A stretch of DNA of 39,357 bases, taken from assembly GCA_018262835.1 (NCBI GenBank), contig JADFDP010000016.1, positions 1 to 39,357 on the forward strand, given 5' to 3'. Origin of the DNA: Candidatus Aminicenantota bacterium. GTDB taxonomy: Bacteria; Acidobacteriota; Aminicenantia; UBA2199. Below, piece by piece: positions 37,093 to 39,357 of the stretch. Numbering within the stretch: the stretch's first letter is position 1; the number at the start of each line of letters is the position of its first letter. Made by a program: the position numbers and the translations under genes. The notes below the pieces were generated by a model. It searched no databases and was not told the origin of the DNA. It saw only the letters and a program-made list of their open reading frames with translations.

Positions 37093-38248
37093 GGCGGGGA
37101 TCCGGACAACTTCTGCCGCCGCCCGCACCCAGGTCGCCTCGGATCTGGCGGCAGATGATGACGGCGGGTTTTTCCTCCTGCTGCAAGCTCGCTTTGATGC
37201 GCCGGAACTCAGTCCGCATTCCCTCCCGCAGCCGGGGATTGTCCAGGATTTTTTTGATTTCCTCATAGATGCGCTCCGCCCGGCACTCTTTCTGGATCAA
37301 CTCCGCCGCCACCTGGCGCCCGGCCAGGATATTGACGATGGAATAGAGTCCGATCTTGACAAAGCGCCTGCCCAGCAGGTAAGTCAGGCGGTTGACGCGA
37401 TACACGGCGACAAAGGGCACCCCGAGCAAGGCCGCCTCCAGATTGGAGGTGCCGCAGGTGGTGATGACCGCATCGGCGGCGTTGAGCAGGTCGAAGCCCT
37501 GCTCCTGGTCCAGGATGCGGATATCCGAATCCAGCGCAGCGGCGGCCAGTTGCTCCGGGTGAATATTCTGCGCTTTCTGCAGAAATACCTTCAGGGGAAA
37601 CTCCCGGCGCAGCAGGCGCACGGCCCCCATGATCTCCGTCAGCAGCATGCGCACCTCTGCCTCGCGGCTGCCCGGCAGCAGCGCCAGCAGGATATCGCCC
37701 GCGGCCACGCCGTGGCGGCGGCGGAACGCCTCTCTGGGTTCGCTGACCTGCACTTCGGCCAGCAGCGGATGGCCGGTATAGGTAAAGGTCACCTTCTCCT
37801 TTTCGTAAATGGGCACCTCAAAAGGGAAAATGACAAACAGCCGGCTCACCCAGCGACGGATCTGCTCGACCCGGCCATAGCGCCAGGCCCAGACCGTGGG
37901 GCTGATGTAGTAGTAGACCGGGATGCCGGCCCGGCTCAGGCGGCGGGCCAGGCGCAGGTTGAAGTCGGGATAATCGATCAGCAGGGCGGCATCGGCCCGG
38001 CGCTCCAGCGCCCGGCGGAATACCAGGTTCAGCACCCGGCGGATGCGGAAAAGATGGGCCGCCACCTCGACAATGCCCACCACCGACAATGAGCGGTTGT
38101 GCACCAGGTTTTCGAAGCCGCTTGCAGCCAGCCGGTCACCGCCGATGCCCCAGAAATGGAAATTCCCGTAGGGGGCAAATTCCTTCATGACCTGCACGGC
38201 GTAGGTCTCGGCCGAATTCTCGGCCGCCACCAGCAGAATGTTTTTCAT
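37085..38248 (-). CDS. lpxB: Lipid-A-disaccharide synthase
   Basis: FWGIGGDRLAASGFE, LSVVGIVEV, LIDYPDFNLRLA, YYISPTVWAWRYGRV, FTYTGHPLL, LLPGSREAEV. Confidence 0.94.
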   Translation of the reverse strand: MKNILLVAAENSAETYAVQVMKEFAPYGNFHFWGIGGDRLAASGFENLVHNRSLSVVGIVEVAAHLFRIRRVLNLVFRRALERRADAALLIDYPDFNLRLARRLSRAGIPVYYYISPTVWAWRYGRVEQIRRWVSRLFVIFPFEVPIYEKEKVTFTYTGHPLLAEVQVSEPREAFRRRHGVAAGDILLALLPGSREAEVRMLLTEIMGAVRLLRREFPLKVFLQKAQNIHPEQLAAAALDSDIRILDQEQGFDLLNAADAVITTCGTSNLEAALLGVPFVAVYRVNRLTYLLGRRFVKIGLYSIVNILAGRQVAAELIQKECRAERIYEEIKKILDNPRLREGMRTEFRRIKASLQQEEKPAVIICRQIRGDLGAGGGRSCPDPRLN

Positions 38249-38823
38249 TACCCGCCTTCGTACTGCAGTTCGGGCATTTTTTCATTTTCCTTTTCACCCA
38301 GGTAAAAGGCCCATTCGTTGTATTTCTTTTTTCCGCGGTATTCGCGGAAAGCCGTTTCCGGGGAAGTGGAGCATACGCCGACCAGTACGGCGCGGCCGAA
38401 GTAGGCCTTGGCCAGGTGCGCGGGGACGACCAGGAATTTCGCCCCGCCCGAGGATGTGTCCTGAAAGACCATGTCCCAGCGGCCGTCCACGCTGACCGGA
38501 TCGGGATAGAGCTGGCGCAGGAATTTTTCCAGGTGCAGGATCTCGAAATTCTGCGGATAGACGTTGTTGTGGCTCCTGACGTAAAAACCGATGGCGCTGA
38601 CGTACTGGCGGGCACGGAAGATCAGCTCTTCCTCGGCCTCACGCTGCATTTCCGTCTGCCAGAGCGGCACGGCCATGAGCATGAGCACGGTCAGCACCAC
38701 CACGGCGATCATCAGCACGATCATAACGTACCCCCCGCTCCGGGCATGGCCGGATGTCCTCCCGGCTCGGCCGCGGTGGCTCGGGGCCCCGTCTTTCACC
38801 GCTTGCCGCTTACCAATCGGCAT
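38248..38823 (-). CDS. Pseudopilin-like protein (type II secretion/type IV pilus family)
   Basis: SGGYVMIVLMIAVVVLTVLMLMAVPLWQTEMQREAEEELIFRARQYVSAI hydrophobic helix followed by EEELIFRxxQY motif. Confidence 0.75.
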   Translation of the reverse strand: MPIGKRQAVKDGAPSHRGRAGRTSGHARSGGYVMIVLMIAVVVLTVLMLMAVPLWQTEMQREAEEELIFRARQYVSAIGFYVRSHNNVYPQNFEILHLEKFLRQLYPDPVSVDGRWDMVFQDTSSGGAKFLVVPAHLAKAYFGRAVLVGVCSTSPETAFREYRGKKKYNEWAFYLGEKENEKMPELQYEGG

Positions 38824-39202
38824 ATAGAGTGCCGTCCAGGGCCGTGGCCGTGGACAAACTTTTTACGTCCAGTACGCCCTGGTCTGCTTCGGGATCAAAA
38901 TCCTCGCCTTCCAGGGGTTCGGCCATGACCAGCTGCCATTCCCGGGTTTTGTTTATGGGGTCTAGCGGTATGTCGCGCAGGTAGCGGGCGGATACTAGGT
39001 CAGACAATGCGGCCGGATACTTTTTCTTGTCGAAATAATATTTGTTGATGGCGTCGCGCATCTGGAACAGGTTTTCCTTCAGGACCGCCTCCCTGGCCCG
39101 CAAAACCGAGTATTTGTACTGCGGCACCAGGATCGCCACCAGGATGCCGATCAAAGTGACAACGATCAGCACTTCGATCAGGGTAAAGCCTTTTTTTGCC
39201 AT
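38810..39202 (-). CDS. GspG-like pseudopilin
   Basis: MAKKGFTLIEVLIVVTLIGILVAILVPQY prepilin cleavage signature. Confidence 0.9.
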   Translation of the reverse strand: MAKKGFTLIEVLIVVTLIGILVAILVPQYKYSVLRAREAVLKENLFQMRDAINKYYFDKKKYPAALSDLVSARYLRDIPLDPINKTREWQLVMAEPLEGEDFDPEADQGVLDVKSLSTATALDGTLYADW

Positions 39203-39357
39203 GGTTTCATTATAGCAAAAAACGATATTTTTGCCTAAAAATAGGCAGGCAAACAATTTCCCCAGGTCAGGACCGGGGCTAAAAAGCACTGCGGATCGCC
39301 CGCTTCGACCTGCCGGCAAAAATTATCCGAGCTTCTGCTTCCAGGCCTCAAAAAGCA

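Overview
This is a GC-rich bacterial chromosomal window with mostly ordinary gene organisation; I saw no CRISPR array, transposase or prophage. From start to end it holds: (1) the 3' part of a large operon (1-~9.3 kb) for a complex-I-like membrane-bound group 4 [NiFe] hydrogenase. It encodes three antiporter-like subunits, NuoJ/K/A/B/C/D/H/I-like subunits and a HycI-like maturation protease. The large subunit keeps both Ni-ligand CxxC motifs (RICGIC and DPCICC). (2) a TonB-like protein with GGV repeats and a G11 homopolymer, and an M1 aminopeptidase. (3) a ResB/CcsA cytochrome c biogenesis pair. (4) an unknown secreted protein, an unknown polytopic membrane protein and a sphingomyelin-synthase-like PAP2_C protein. 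(5) a TetR / 4Fe-4S / cupin cluster followed by nifS-nifU. (6) a PAS-GGDEF protein and an M28 peptidase. (7) a housekeeping block rplU-rpmA-obg-nadD-rsfS-[degenerate sigma54-type AAA+]-rlmH-dksA-like. (8) a TonB-dependent-receptor-like barrel and a PAP2 phosphatase. (9) tRNA-Leu(CAG), purN, an unknown secreted protein, recG, lpxB and two pseudopilin-like genes. The gene content suggests an anaerobic, LPS-bearing, peptide-using bacterium; Acidobacteriota/Aminicenantes-like is an inference only. The items most worth following up are the hydrogenase that carries a NuoA-like subunit, the bEBP-like protein with Walker B DE replaced by NQ, the putative leaderless promoters, and the SMS-like protein.
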